Source: Domibacillus sp. PGB-M46
Lineage (GTDB): Bacteria > Bacillota > Bacilli > Bacillales > Domibacillaceae
Direction: 5' to 3'
DNA: 64,000 nt
Assembly: GCF_022668875.1 (NCBI RefSeq)
Contig: NZ_JAKGCR010000007.1
Coordinates: forward strand, 181,359-245,358
Part shown: in pieces, positions 39,909 to 47,934 of the stretch
Numbering within the stretch: position 1 is the first letter of the stretch
How the letters are laid out: each line of letters begins with the position of its first letter
Program-made: the position numbers and the translations under genes
Notes under the pieces: generated by a model
What the model was told of the DNA's origin: nothing
The model's input: the letters and a program-made list of their open reading frames with translations, nothing else
The model's database searches: none

Positions 39909-40775
39909 ATGCAGGAACATTCACATTTTGATGATTCTTTTAGCCATAAAGAGAACTGTTCAAAGAACGAAAACAGGCCGGCTTTTCCATCCCCTCCTTC
40001 CTGTCTTCCTGAGAGACAGCAGGAGGAGCTCGAAGCCAAAATTGATGAAACGAACGCATTACTGCTTAATCTTGCTTTGTCGAACGAACAGTCAGAGGAG
40101 GGACGAAGAGTATCATTCGAAGGATTAGTCGGCCAGTGGGCAGAAGTTGTGCTTACGCGTGAAGGAGAAGCAGGCCTGCCGGCTGTTAAAAAAGGTAATC
40201 GAACAAAAATAAAAAACAGTAAAGAAAGTTTATTTAAGAAAAAGCTGGAAGCGAGAAAGCGCAGAAGAAGACGGGCTGTCCGGCCGAAAGCGCATGCCGG
40301 CAAAAAAAAGCTGCCGCAAACCATATTACCCAAAAGCAGCGTGCTTCCTTACAAGCAATCCGGGCGCGTTCAGCTGGCTGGGCGTAATTTTGTGCTCTTA
40401 AAGAAAAAAGAACAGGAAGTCATTATTCCATTTTCGAAAATACAATCAATCAAGTCCTTTACACGTCATCCCGGACTCGACAAAGGGCCGGCTTTGCTTG
40501 ACATTGACCCTGCACTTCGACGTGCACTTATGTTTAAATTCGGGGAGACGGTTGCTTCTTCTCCTGAGTTGGTTCACCTTTTCTTTAAAATGACACTTCC
40601 TATTTTCTTATTAGGTTATATCGACAAAAAGGTAAAGATTGTATTAGCCAAAAAAGCCATATCCGGCCATATTCATGAAGTGGATGAAGAAACAGTTACG
40701 ATCGTCACAGCCCCAAAAAAGCAACGTGTAATTCCCTTGGATTCCATTTATTTAATTGTTTCTTCATCCCATTAA
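39909..40775 (+). CDS. Protein with two predicted Sm-like domains, paralogue of the gene at 33684
   Basis: 288 residues; ATG 39909 follows AAGGAAG. Charged N-terminal half with a very basic stretch (KKKLEARKRRRRRAVRPK), then two beta domains: SGRVQLAGRNFVLLKK...VIIPFSKIQSI and ISGHIHEVDEETVTIV...VIPLDSIYLI. Between them lies LMFKFGETVA, shared almost exactly with the gene at 33684. This marks the two as paralogues flanking mnxG. A sigma-K-like promoter precedes it and a strong bidirectional terminator follows. Function unknown; a coat or assembly role is inferred. Confidence 0.75.
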   Translation: MQEHSHFDDSFSHKENCSKNENRPAFPSPPSCLPERQQEELEAKIDETNALLLNLALSNEQSEEGRRVSFEGLVGQWAEVVLTREGEAGLPAVKKGNRTKIKNSKESLFKKKLEARKRRRRRAVRPKAHAGKKKLPQTILPKSSVLPYKQSGRVQLAGRNFVLLKKKEQEVIIPFSKIQSIKSFTRHPGLDKGPALLDIDPALRRALMFKFGETVASSPELVHLFFKMTLPIFLLGYIDKKVKIVLAKKAISGHIHEVDEETVTIVTAPKKQRVIPLDSIYLIVSSSH

Positions 40776-40838
40776 TACAACAGCTGCATTCTTTTCTTTA
40801 TTTTTCTTTTCCGGATCCGTTTTATACTGACTCATTGA

Positions 40839-40884
40839 TAAAAAAAGACCGGCCCTTTCAAACAAAGGGCCGGTCTTTTTTTAT
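40839..40884. terminator. Bidirectional terminator after the second Sm-like gene
   Basis: Perfect stem AAAGACCGGCCCTTT/AAAGGGCCGGTCTTT with A-run and T-run on either side. Confidence 0.9.
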
Positions 40885-41081
40885 TGCCCAAACTCCTGAA
40901 TCCTTAAAAAGCAAAAAATAAAATAATTTTAAATATTTTCGCCGCCAACTCCACATCCTACGTAAAGGCATGACCAATCGGCGATGGTCCGTCCGCACAT
41001 TGTTTACCCGGTATTGCGCTCTTATTGTATGCAGAAAAGCATAACGGCCACGATTTTAAAGATGGAGGAGGAACGAACACG

Positions 41082-42422
41082 ATGAAATATGTATCGGCAT
41101 TGCTAATAAAATTTGTCATGGTAACGCTCGTTCTTTGGATTATTCTAGGCGGATTCTTTAATATTTCCTTGGGTGACATCTTCACAATCAGCGTTCTGCT
41201 CACTGCCGCCGGCTTTCTGATCGGTGATTTATTTATTTTACCGAGATTCGGAAATCCTACAGCAGCTGCTGCTGATTTTGGCTTAACACTTATTGGTGTC
41301 TGGCTGCTGGGGGCCCTTTTATTTGAACCGCGTATTTCATTATGGGCAGCCGCTCTTTTATGCGCCGTTGTCATTGCGATTGGCGAGTATTTTTTCCATA
41401 TGTATATGCTAAAGCAGGGACCCGCTGGACAATCTCAGCAAAACAAGAAAAAGGCCGGCGGCCAAAATGCTGGCAAAAACGCCAGCCAGGCTGTATCCAC
41501 TTTCAAATATCAAACCGAAGCCGGCTCCGATATGGCAGTTCGTCCGAATATCAACAAAGCCGCTATTGATCAACAAGGCGCCGTCATCCAAGATCAAAAA
41601 AAGAAAACCATGTCAGTGGACCGATACCAAACCGAAGCCGGCTCCGATATCTCTGTAAAACCGGCTGGCGAGCAAAATAAAAAGAATAAACAAGGCGAAG
41701 CGGCAAAGTCTGAGAAAAAACAAAAAGACTCAACCAGCCAATACGGGACAGAAGCCGGCTTAGATATGTCCTTCGCTTCCCGTATTCAAAAAACCGGGAA
41801 GAACAGCAAGAAGGGCGTGTCAGCACAATCCGGGAAAAACCAGCAGAATTCGTCTGATCAGTATGGCACAGAAGCCGGTTCCGATATGTCCGTTACTTCC
41901 GGCAATAAAAAAGCCGGGCAAAACAACAAGCAGGGCGGCTCTGCACAATCTGAGAAAAACCAGCAGAATTCAACCGGTCAGTATGGTACGGAAGCCGGTT
42001 CGGATACATCCTTTACTTTTGGCAATCAAAAACCGGGACGGAGCAACAAGCAGGGCGGCTCGGCACAAGCCGGGAAAAACCAGCAAAACGCATCGGATCA
42101 ATACAGTACAGAAGCTGGCTCGGATACGTCTTTTACTTTCGGCAATCAAAAACCGGGACGGAGCAACAAACAGGGCAGCTCCGCACAAGCCGGGAAAAAC
42201 CAACAGAATGTCTCAGATCCGTATGGCACAGAAGCTGGATCTGATATGTCTGTTGCCTCTTCTAACCAACAAGCTGGTACGAGCAATAAACAAGGGCAGC
42301 CATCACAGTCCGGAAAAGCGGATCAAGGCTCAAGCGATCCATACGGGACAGAAGCGGGCTGTGAGGTGACTGTAATAGATGTACCAAGAAAACGTAAGAA
42401 GATGAATTTGAAACGAAAATAA
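41082..42422 (+). CDS. DUF2512 (YndM-family) membrane protein with eight C-terminal TEAGSD repeats
   Basis: 446 residues; ATG 41082 follows GGAGGAGG (an upstream frame from 41025 lacks a site). The first ~125 residues hold four hydrophobic helices of the DUF2512/YndM type (ALLIKFVMVTLVLWIILGGF, then three more). After that, a Gln/Lys/Ser-rich hydrophilic tail of ~320 residues carries eight repeats of 38-40 residues, each with [YK]-x-T-E-A-G-S-D. YndM proteins are about 150 residues and lack this tail. The repeats resemble gamma-type small acid-soluble spore proteins, in which TEFASE is cut by the GPR protease on germination; that link is my inference. Confidence 0.8.
   Translation: MKYVSALLIKFVMVTLVLWIILGGFFNISLGDIFTISVLLTAAGFLIGDLFILPRFGNPTAAAADFGLTLIGVWLLGALLFEPRISLWAAALLCAVVIAIGEYFFHMYMLKQGPAGQSQQNKKKAGGQNAGKNASQAVSTFKYQTEAGSDMAVRPNINKAAIDQQGAVIQDQKKKTMSVDRYQTEAGSDISVKPAGEQNKKNKQGEAAKSEKKQKDSTSQYGTEAGLDMSFASRIQKTGKNSKKGVSAQSGKNQQNSSDQYGTEAGSDMSVTSGNKKAGQNNKQGGSAQSEKNQQNSTGQYGTEAGSDTSFTFGNQKPGRSNKQGGSAQAGKNQQNASDQYSTEAGSDTSFTFGNQKPGRSNKQGSSAQAGKNQQNVSDPYGTEAGSDMSVASSNQQAGTSNKQGQPSQSGKADQGSSDPYGTEAGCEVTVIDVPRKRKKMNLKRK
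41508..42368 (+). repeat. Eight 117-120 bp coding repeats (TEAGSD units)
   Basis: Period of about 40 codons. Units 4-7 are most alike (QYGTEAGSD...GKNQQN), with units 5 and 6 nearly identical, showing recent expansion. First two units begin YQTEAGSD; the last ends TEAGCE. The unit linker carries SNKQGGSAQAGKNQQN. Confidence 0.88.
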
Positions 42423-42435
42423 GGCAGAACTATAT

Positions 42436-42473
42436 AAAGCCAATCCTTTATTAAAAAGGATTGGCTTTATATT
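42436..42473 (+). terminator. Terminator after the DUF2512 gene
   Basis: Stem AAAGCCAATCCTT/AAGGATTGGCTTT followed by ATATTTTGG on the plus strand. Confidence 0.8.
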
Positions 42474-42525
42474 TTGGCACCTGTTTTAAAGATCAAATAT
42501 GCGTTTATCCATATTCTTCTTTCCT

Positions 42526-43497
42526 TTATCCCTGTATATAAAAGCTGGCTCCATCCACTTGTTCAATTCCTTCTTTTTTCAATTCCCTCATCAAGGCAAA
42601 AAGGGCATTATCTTTTTGTTTCGCTTCAATCATGACATCGATTTGCGGCACGCTTCCTTTCACACGATGAAGAAAATGCAGAAATTCCTTTTCATCAATG
42701 AAATCTGCATGAGCCCTGAAATCTTCTTCTGACTTTGGACTCGACATATGCATTTTCACTGGCAGCGCAGAGGATTGCCATGTAGCGGTGACGCGCTCCC
42801 ACGCCGCCTCCCATTCTGCTTCCTTTTCATGGTTGGCTGCATGGTGATGATAATCGAACACCGCCGGAACACCAAGCTTTTCACATAGGTACAGCGTTTC
42901 ATTGATCGTAAAGGTTTTATCATCATTTTCAAGCATTATCATGCGCTGCAAAGGAGCGGGAAGAAGCCCCCAATTTTCCACGAACTGCTCGAGTGCCGCT
43001 TCTTTGTCACGATAGCCGCCGCCTACGTGTACGACACATCGGTGTTCAGGGGCAATCCCCATTCCTTTTAACAGCAGCCGATGCATACGGAGTGTTTGAA
43101 CACCCGTTTTTAAAATATCAGGCTTTGGTGAGTTTAATACAACAAAATGATCCGGATGAAAGTCAATCCGCATGTCCTGATGCTCTTTTAAATACGAGCG
43201 AATTGCCTTCAAGCTTTCTCCAAGCGGCTTTATGTAATTCCAATCTGAAAGTTCCGGGTGATTCGCCATTGGGATCAGTTTGGAACTAAGCCGAAAAAAG
43301 TGGATATCGTGCGCCGCATTGTGCCGAAGCAGCCGCAGACAATTATGGAGATTTGACATCGCAATACGTTCTAGTTTATGAATGGCCGCTTCCCTGTCCC
43401 CAATTTTTGAAAACTGGGCATGGGTCATTGTTTGAGAAGGAGAACCATTTTGAACATTCATGCTCATAGCTGCGTAACCGAGACGGACCAGCGTCAT
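42526..43497 (-). CDS. uvsE: UV damage endonuclease UvsE/UvdE
   Basis: Makes a 5' incision next to UV photoproducts; in Bacillus it helps repair spore DNA. TIM-barrel fold with a three-metal (Mn2+) site in the family. Seen: MTLVRLGYAAMSM at the start, NLHNCLRLLRHNAAHDIHFFRLSS, DFHPDHF, the metal ligands in VHVGGGYRDKEAA, LENDDKTFT and VFDYHHH, and HMSSPKSEED. 323 residues, normal length. ATG 43497 lies behind a GGGGTGAAAG site. No LexA box was seen. Confidence 0.92.
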   Translation of the reverse strand: MTLVRLGYAAMSMNVQNGSPSQTMTHAQFSKIGDREAAIHKLERIAMSNLHNCLRLLRHNAAHDIHFFRLSSKLIPMANHPELSDWNYIKPLGESLKAIRSYLKEHQDMRIDFHPDHFVVLNSPKPDILKTGVQTLRMHRLLLKGMGIAPEHRCVVHVGGGYRDKEAALEQFVENWGLLPAPLQRMIMLENDDKTFTINETLYLCEKLGVPAVFDYHHHAANHEKEAEWEAAWERVTATWQSSALPVKMHMSSPKSEEDFRAHADFIDEKEFLHFLHRVKGSVPQIDVMIEAKQKDNALFALMRELKKEGIEQVDGASFYIQG

Positions 43498-43618
43498 TCT
43501 TTCACCCCTTTTCTTTCTATTTTATCCAAAATAAAAGACGGCATACCCGTCAGAAAGAAAGAGCACTTTTCAATATTTTTTGCCCTTTGTCCTCATACTA
43601 CGTTTTGAGGTGAAAAAT

Positions 43619-44806
43619 ATGTACAAACTGTTATCTCATAATGACCTGGACGGTGTTTCGTGCGGGATTTTAGCAAAGCTTGCCTTTGGCTCTGATGTAA
43701 GTGTCCGCTACAATTCCATTTCCGGACTAAACCAGGAAGTCGAATGGTTTTTAGAAAACGGAGATCCGGACACATTTCTGTTTATTACCGATTTATCCGT
43801 GAACGCAGAAAACGAAGAAAAGCTGAACCAGTTTTATCAAAACGGCGGAAAAGTTCAGCTGCTTGATCACCATCAAACGGCGCTGCACCTGAACAACTAT
43901 AAATGGGGACAGGTCGTTATAGAGGAAAAAGAAGGGCGTCCGGCTTCAGCGACTTCTTTGTTTTACGAGTATCTGCTGAAATATGAGCACCTTACACACT
44001 CGGCAGCGGTGGCTGAATTTGTGGAGCTCGTCCGGCAATATGACACGTGGGATTGGGAAAAGCTCAACAATCGAAAAGCCCAGCGGCTGAACGCCCTTTT
44101 CTTTTTAGTCTCTATCGATGAATTTGAAGAAGCAATGCTGAACCGGCTGAACACAGGCGACCACTTTTTCTTTAATGAATTTGAAGAGAAAATTCTGGAT
44201 ATGGAAGAAAGAAAAACAGAGCGATACATCCGCCGGAAAAAGCGAGAGGTTGTACAGGCCTATGTCCACGACCAATGGGCTGGCGTTGTCCATGCGGAAT
44301 CGTACCATTCTGAGCTTGGCAATGAACTAAGCAAAGAGTTTTCCCATCTCGATTATATTGCCATCATCAGTGTGGGCAGCAGGCGGATCAGTCTCCGGAC
44401 CATTCATGATGACGTTGATGTTTCGCGCACTGCCGGGCTTTTTGGCGGCGGCGGCCACGCAAAAGCCTCGGGCTGCTCTTTATCAGCAGAAGCGTTTGAG
44501 CTGTTTGTAACAGCTGTATTCGGCCGCGAGCCGCTCAAAGAAGATGCGAAACGCAACCGCTACAACCTGCCGGACAATTCTTTTGGCGCCTTGTACACAA
44601 ACAGGCAGGATGATAGCTTTTTACTGCATCCCCTGTCTTCTGAACAATGGGGTATTGAACAAAATCATGAACAGCGGCCGGAAACATTCACAAGCTTTGA
44701 AGAAGGAGAACGTTTTTTAAAACGGCAGGAAGCCGTCTGGCTGGCTCGTGACGAAGTATTTGTCCATTATTTAATGAATGCGAAAAAACGCCACTCTACT
44801 CATTAA
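43619..44806 (+). CDS. nrnB: Oligoribonuclease NrnB / DHH-family phosphohydrolase
   Basis: DHH/DHHA1 phosphodiesterase that degrades short RNA (nanoRNA) and similar substrates in the cytoplasm. Seen: HNDLDGVSCGIL (motif I), ITDLSVN, the DHH motif LLDHHQTAL, and the C-terminal GGGGHAKASGC DHHA1 motif. 395 residues. ATG 43619 (MYKLLSHND) is chosen with GAGGTG 8 nt upstream; the longer frame from 43580 has no ribosome site. It shares a bidirectional terminator with the next, convergent gene. Confidence 0.9.
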   Translation: MYKLLSHNDLDGVSCGILAKLAFGSDVSVRYNSISGLNQEVEWFLENGDPDTFLFITDLSVNAENEEKLNQFYQNGGKVQLLDHHQTALHLNNYKWGQVVIEEKEGRPASATSLFYEYLLKYEHLTHSAAVAEFVELVRQYDTWDWEKLNNRKAQRLNALFFLVSIDEFEEAMLNRLNTGDHFFFNEFEEKILDMEERKTERYIRRKKREVVQAYVHDQWAGVVHAESYHSELGNELSKEFSHLDYIAIISVGSRRISLRTIHDDVDVSRTAGLFGGGGHAKASGCSLSAEAFELFVTAVFGREPLKEDAKRNRYNLPDNSFGALYTNRQDDSFLLHPLSSEQWGIEQNHEQRPETFTSFEEGERFLKRQEAVWLARDEVFVHYLMNAKKRHSTH

Positions 44807-44850
44807 AAAAGCCGTCCATCCTTTTACAGAAGGGATGGACGGCTTTATTT
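44804..44850. terminator. Bidirectional terminator between nrnB and the YdcF-like gene
   Basis: Perfect stem AAAGCCGTCCATCC/GGATGGACGGCTTT between two convergent genes, with A-run on the left and T-rich right side. Confidence 0.9.
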
Positions 44851-44853
44851 ACA

Positions 44854-45555
44854 TCAAAACACAACCTTCATTCGTCTCTTGATATCCTCTAACGGCCGGC
44901 TTACCACATAGCCTATGTACAAAAAGACTTCCCGGCAGAGAAACGGGATTTGGCTGTTGATCGTTTGATAAGCGGAGGTTTGGGCAGGTGACGAATAAGC
45001 ACTTATTCCGATTGTTTCCGCCAAAAGCATAGCACGCTTCATATGCAGCGGATCACTGACAAGCGCAAAAGTTTTCAGCTTTTTTTCTTTCGCCAGCTCG
45101 TAAGCATATTGAAGGTTTTCTTCCGTAATGGCGGATTCTGTTTCAATCAAAATGTCATCCGCCTGTACGTTTTTCTTTATCGCATAGTCTCTTGCCGCCT
45201 CCGATTCCGCTGTTTTTTCTCCACCGCCTCTTCCGCCCGTAAAAATCAACTTGTCTACATACCCATTCTTATACAGCCAAAGGGCATGATCGACCCTTTC
45301 ACGCAAAACAGGCGACGGCTGGCCGTTCCAGACCGCAGCACCGAGTACAATGGCGGCATCTGCCTTTTGGTATTCCACCTGGCTGCCGAAAGACCAGATG
45401 CGGAATGCAGTGATGGCTGTTATCAGCAGACCGGCCGCCCCAAAAACGATCACAAGCTTCATCCATAGTTTGTTGAACAAAAGTCTCCATCCTTTTATGT
45501 GAGGCAAATGTTCCTCACAGCCAATATTTACTATTTTAATGTATATTCTCATCAT
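44854..45555 (-). CDS. YdcF family (DUF218) membrane-anchored protein
   Basis: DUF218 family, in which members such as SanA and ElyC affect the cell envelope; biochemical activity is not settled. Seen: one N-terminal helix (LVIVFGAAGLLITAITAF), then the conserved ADAAIVLGAAVWNGQPSPVLRERVDHAL, IFTGGRGGGE and ALVSDPLHMKRA. The start is uncertain. The longest frame starts at 45555, but a TTG about 24 codons in has a closer GGAG site, and ATG 45462 is also possible. Length is 202-233 residues. Confidence 0.82.
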   Translation of the reverse strand: MMRIYIKIVNIGCEEHLPHIKGWRLLFNKLWMKLVIVFGAAGLLITAITAFRIWSFGSQVEYQKADAAIVLGAAVWNGQPSPVLRERVDHALWLYKNGYVDKLIFTGGRGGGEKTAESEAARDYAIKKNVQADDILIETESAITEENLQYAYELAKEKKLKTFALVSDPLHMKRAMLLAETIGISAYSSPAQTSAYQTINSQIPFLCREVFLYIGYVVSRPLEDIKRRMKVVF

Positions 45556-45626
45556 TGAAAACTGCTCATTTTAAAGAAAAAAAACGATCATCCTCTTTCG
45601 TCAATAAAGGATGATCGTTTTTTCGC

Positions 45627-46934
45627 TTATTTAACTGCTGCTTTTTTATTATGAATAGGCGCTACTGTAATTCCTGTTGTTTCTTCAAAATCATACAAGC
45701 TGGTTGGCACATCGGTAAAACGCTCCAACTCGTTGTAAGCCGGAATCCCGTGAAAAGACATATCCAGCCCTTCCTCTTCTTCCCGCTCGCTTACACGCAA
45801 ACCAACTGTTTTTTCACAAATGACCGCCATTATATGTCCGGCAGTCAGACCCCAGATAACGACTACTGCCGCTCCCAGCACTTGAACGCCGAGCAGCCTG
45901 GCATCTCCTGTTGTAAAAAGACCTTGAGAAGAATCAAACAAGCCAACAGCGATTGTACCAAACACCCCGTTGAAGCCGTGGACAGCTACTGCTCCAACAG
46001 GATCATCTACCTTCAAGCGGTCGACAAGCAATGTTGCATAAATGACAATGATGCCGCTGACCGCCCCAATAACGATGGCGCTCCAGCTTTCCACAAATGC
46101 ACAGCCGGCCGTTACAGCTACAAGACCGGCAAGTACTCCGTTCATCGTCATACTCGGATCTGCTTTACCAAACTTGCTCATTGTCATCAAAAGAGCCGTC
46201 GTTCCGCCACCCGCTCCCGCCAGCATGGTATGCAGGGCAATCGCTGCTAAGGAAGCATTGGTTGCATCAAGCGTACTCCCCGCGTTAAACGCAAACCAGC
46301 CGAACCATAAAATAAAAGCGCCGGCAGATGCTAATGGAATATTGCTTGGCGCAAATACGTTGACGCTGCCATCTGAATTAAACCGGCCTTTTCTCGCTCC
46401 TAAGCGCTTTGCCATGGCAAATGCCGCAAAGCCGCCAAGTGCATGAATGGCTGCAGAACCGGCAAAGTCCTTCATGCCGAGCTGTGCCAGCCAGCCGTCG
46501 CCGTTCCAAATCCAGTGGCCAGACAGCGGATAAACAAGTATACAAATCATCGCTGCTGTTAACATGTATGCTTTAAAGCTCATTCGTTCTGCTACTGCGC
46601 CGGATACAATAGATACGCAGGCAACCGCGAAGCCCATTTGAAACAACACAAATGCTGCACTAGGCAGGTCGATGGATAGAGCAATATTTTCCGGGCTGCC
46701 AAACAAGCTTGTCCCAATCAAACCAAATGCATCTTTTCCATACATAATGCCAAATCCGACCATCCAAAACGCCAATGCGCCAATTGTTAAATCGACAAAA
46801 ATTTTCATTGTCACATTGACCGCGTTTTTTGTCCGCACAAAACCTGCTTCCAGTAAACTAAAGCCGCCTTCCATAAACAGCACCATAGCCGCTGCGATGA
46901 CGACCCAGATTGTATTCAAATGGATGACTTCCAT
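45627..46934 (-). CDS. amtB: Ammonium transporter (Amt/NrgA family)
   Basis: Membrane channel for ammonium with about 11 helices. Seen: MEGGFSLLEAGFVRTKN, ISGAVAERM-like VSGAVAERMSFKAY, ALGGFAAFAMAKRLG, FNAGSTLDA, TALLMTMSKFG, and DPVGAVAVHGFNGVFGT with the pore His. 435 residues; a C-terminal cytoplasmic tail starts after LTAGHIMAVICEKTV and is the part that PII proteins bind. Its ATG overlaps the upstream glnK stop by 1 nt (TGATG), so they are co-translated. It ends at an A/T-rich hairpin around 45580-45620. Confidence 0.95.
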   Translation of the reverse strand: MEVIHLNTIWVVIAAAMVLFMEGGFSLLEAGFVRTKNAVNVTMKIFVDLTIGALAFWMVGFGIMYGKDAFGLIGTSLFGSPENIALSIDLPSAAFVLFQMGFAVACVSIVSGAVAERMSFKAYMLTAAMICILVYPLSGHWIWNGDGWLAQLGMKDFAGSAAIHALGGFAAFAMAKRLGARKGRFNSDGSVNVFAPSNIPLASAGAFILWFGWFAFNAGSTLDATNASLAAIALHTMLAGAGGGTTALLMTMSKFGKADPSMTMNGVLAGLVAVTAGCAFVESWSAIVIGAVSGIIVIYATLLVDRLKVDDPVGAVAVHGFNGVFGTIAVGLFDSSQGLFTTGDARLLGVQVLGAAVVVIWGLTAGHIMAVICEKTVGLRVSEREEEEGLDMSFHGIPAYNELERFTDVPTSLYDFEETTGITVAPIHNKKAAVK

Positions 46935-47296
46935 CAGCTTCGTCCTCCCTGCTTCACATCATCAATTTCAACGTCCGGCTGGCCTGTACGAATGTTATAA
47001 GCTTCCAGGATCGGGTACACATAAATTTTTCCGTCTCCGTCTTCCCCTGTTTGAGCAGACTTGATGATCGTATCGATCGTCGGCTCTACCATATAATCAG
47101 ATAAAATAATTTCCAGCTTTACTTTCGGGTGCAGTGTGACTTTGTAGCTTTTCCCCCGATACACTCCCTGTGTATCTTTTTGTTTCCCCCTGCCTACCAC
47201 CTGCGAGACTGTAAAACCCGTAACACCAATATATTTTAACCCCTTGATTGTTTCCGTGATTTTCTCCGGCCGAATAATCGCTTCGATTTTTTTCAT
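46934..47296 (-). CDS. glnK: PII nitrogen regulatory protein GlnK
   Basis: Trimeric PII signal protein that binds and blocks the ammonium channel. The ATG at 47296 (MKKIEAIIRPEK) has AAAGGGTG upstream; a GTG three codons earlier is in frame but worse placed. 120 residues. Seen: T-loop GRGKQKDTQGVYRGKSYK with Tyr at about position 51 and the C-terminal VYPILEAYNIRTGQ region with the ATP-binding TGEDGDGKI. Order here is glnK first, then amt; in B. subtilis it is nrgA then nrgB. Confidence 0.95.
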   Translation of the reverse strand: MKKIEAIIRPEKITETIKGLKYIGVTGFTVSQVVGRGKQKDTQGVYRGKSYKVTLHPKVKLEIILSDYMVEPTIDTIIKSAQTGEDGDGKIYVYPILEAYNIRTGQPDVEIDDVKQGGRS

Positions 47297-47309
47297 GTCC
47301 CTCACCCTT

Positions 47310-47326
47310 TGTTAGGTTTTCTAACA
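47310..47326. promoter_or_regulatory. TnrA/GlnR box in the glnK-amt leader
   Basis: Minus-strand TGTTAGAAAACCTAACA fits TGTNA-N7-TNACA. It lies between the -10 and the ribosome site, about 14 bp before the glnK ATG, a repressing rather than activating place. Confidence 0.8.
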
Positions 47327-47340
47327 TAGATTTGTTCATA

Positions 47341-47368
47341 ATTATAACAACATATTTCAGAGAGTCAA
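47341..47368 (-). promoter_or_regulatory. Sigma-A promoter of glnK-amt
   Basis: Minus-strand TTGACT (47368-47363), 16 bp, TATAAT (47346-47341). The TnrA/GlnR box follows at about +8 to +24. Confidence 0.75.
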
Positions 47369-47532
47369 TGGTTTCATCTGGAAGTCCTTCGGAAAAGATC
47401 ATCTTGAATCCACATACTGAAGAGAAAAACATACTAATCTACTCCCCCTTACGTTTGTTCCTTTTTAAAAAAGGAAAAACAGTGAAGGAGAATAAAAACG
47501 CAGTTTATAACAGCAAAAAGGAGTGACATATT

Positions 47533-47763
47533 ATGGCAGACAAAAAAGAGCCAGAGGTTCATACTGTTCCAAGTTCAAACGGCGGCTGGGATAACAAACA
47601 GGGAGGGGAAACGATCAGTCATCATTCAACCAAAACGGAAGCGGAAAAAAACGGGCGCGAAAAAGCAAAAAGAGATAAAACAGAACATAGAATCCATAAG
47701 AAAAATGGACAAATCGGAGAATCAAACAGCTACGGCCATGATCCCTATCCCCCGAAAGGATAA
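47533..47763 (+). CDS. DUF2188 domain protein
   Basis: 76 residues; ATG 47533 follows AAAGGAGTG. Family pattern: HTVPSSNGGWDNKQGG, a helix TKTEAEKNGREKAKRDK, then EHRIHKKNGQIGESNSYGHDP at the C-terminus. Very hydrophilic. DUF2188 is widespread in Bacillaceae; function not established. Followed by a strong hairpin. Confidence 0.9.
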   Translation: MADKKEPEVHTVPSSNGGWDNKQGGETISHHSTKTEAEKNGREKAKRDKTEHRIHKKNGQIGESNSYGHDPYPPKG

Positions 47764-47780
47764 CTGTTTCTTCTGTAATA

Positions 47781-47818
47781 GGAGAGCCACTCAAGCAGGC
47801 GGCTCTCCTTTTCTCTGC
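47781..47818 (+). terminator. Terminator after the DUF2188 gene
   Basis: Stem GGAGAGCC/GGCTCTCC followed by TTTTCTC on the plus strand. Confidence 0.8.
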
Positions 47819-47934
47819 GCATTCGCAGCAGTTGCCCTCTGTTTTCCTCGGGTATGAAAAGTGCGTTGAAGAGGGAGAAAGAAGGTGGCATACTGAAGCT
47901 ATGTCATCTCTTAAAAAAGTGAGGAAATTCGAAC

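Noticed and set aside
41863..42369. 168-codon plus-strand frame inside the repeat region
   Set aside because: Shadow frame of the DUF2512 repeat tail; stays open only because of the repetitive composition.
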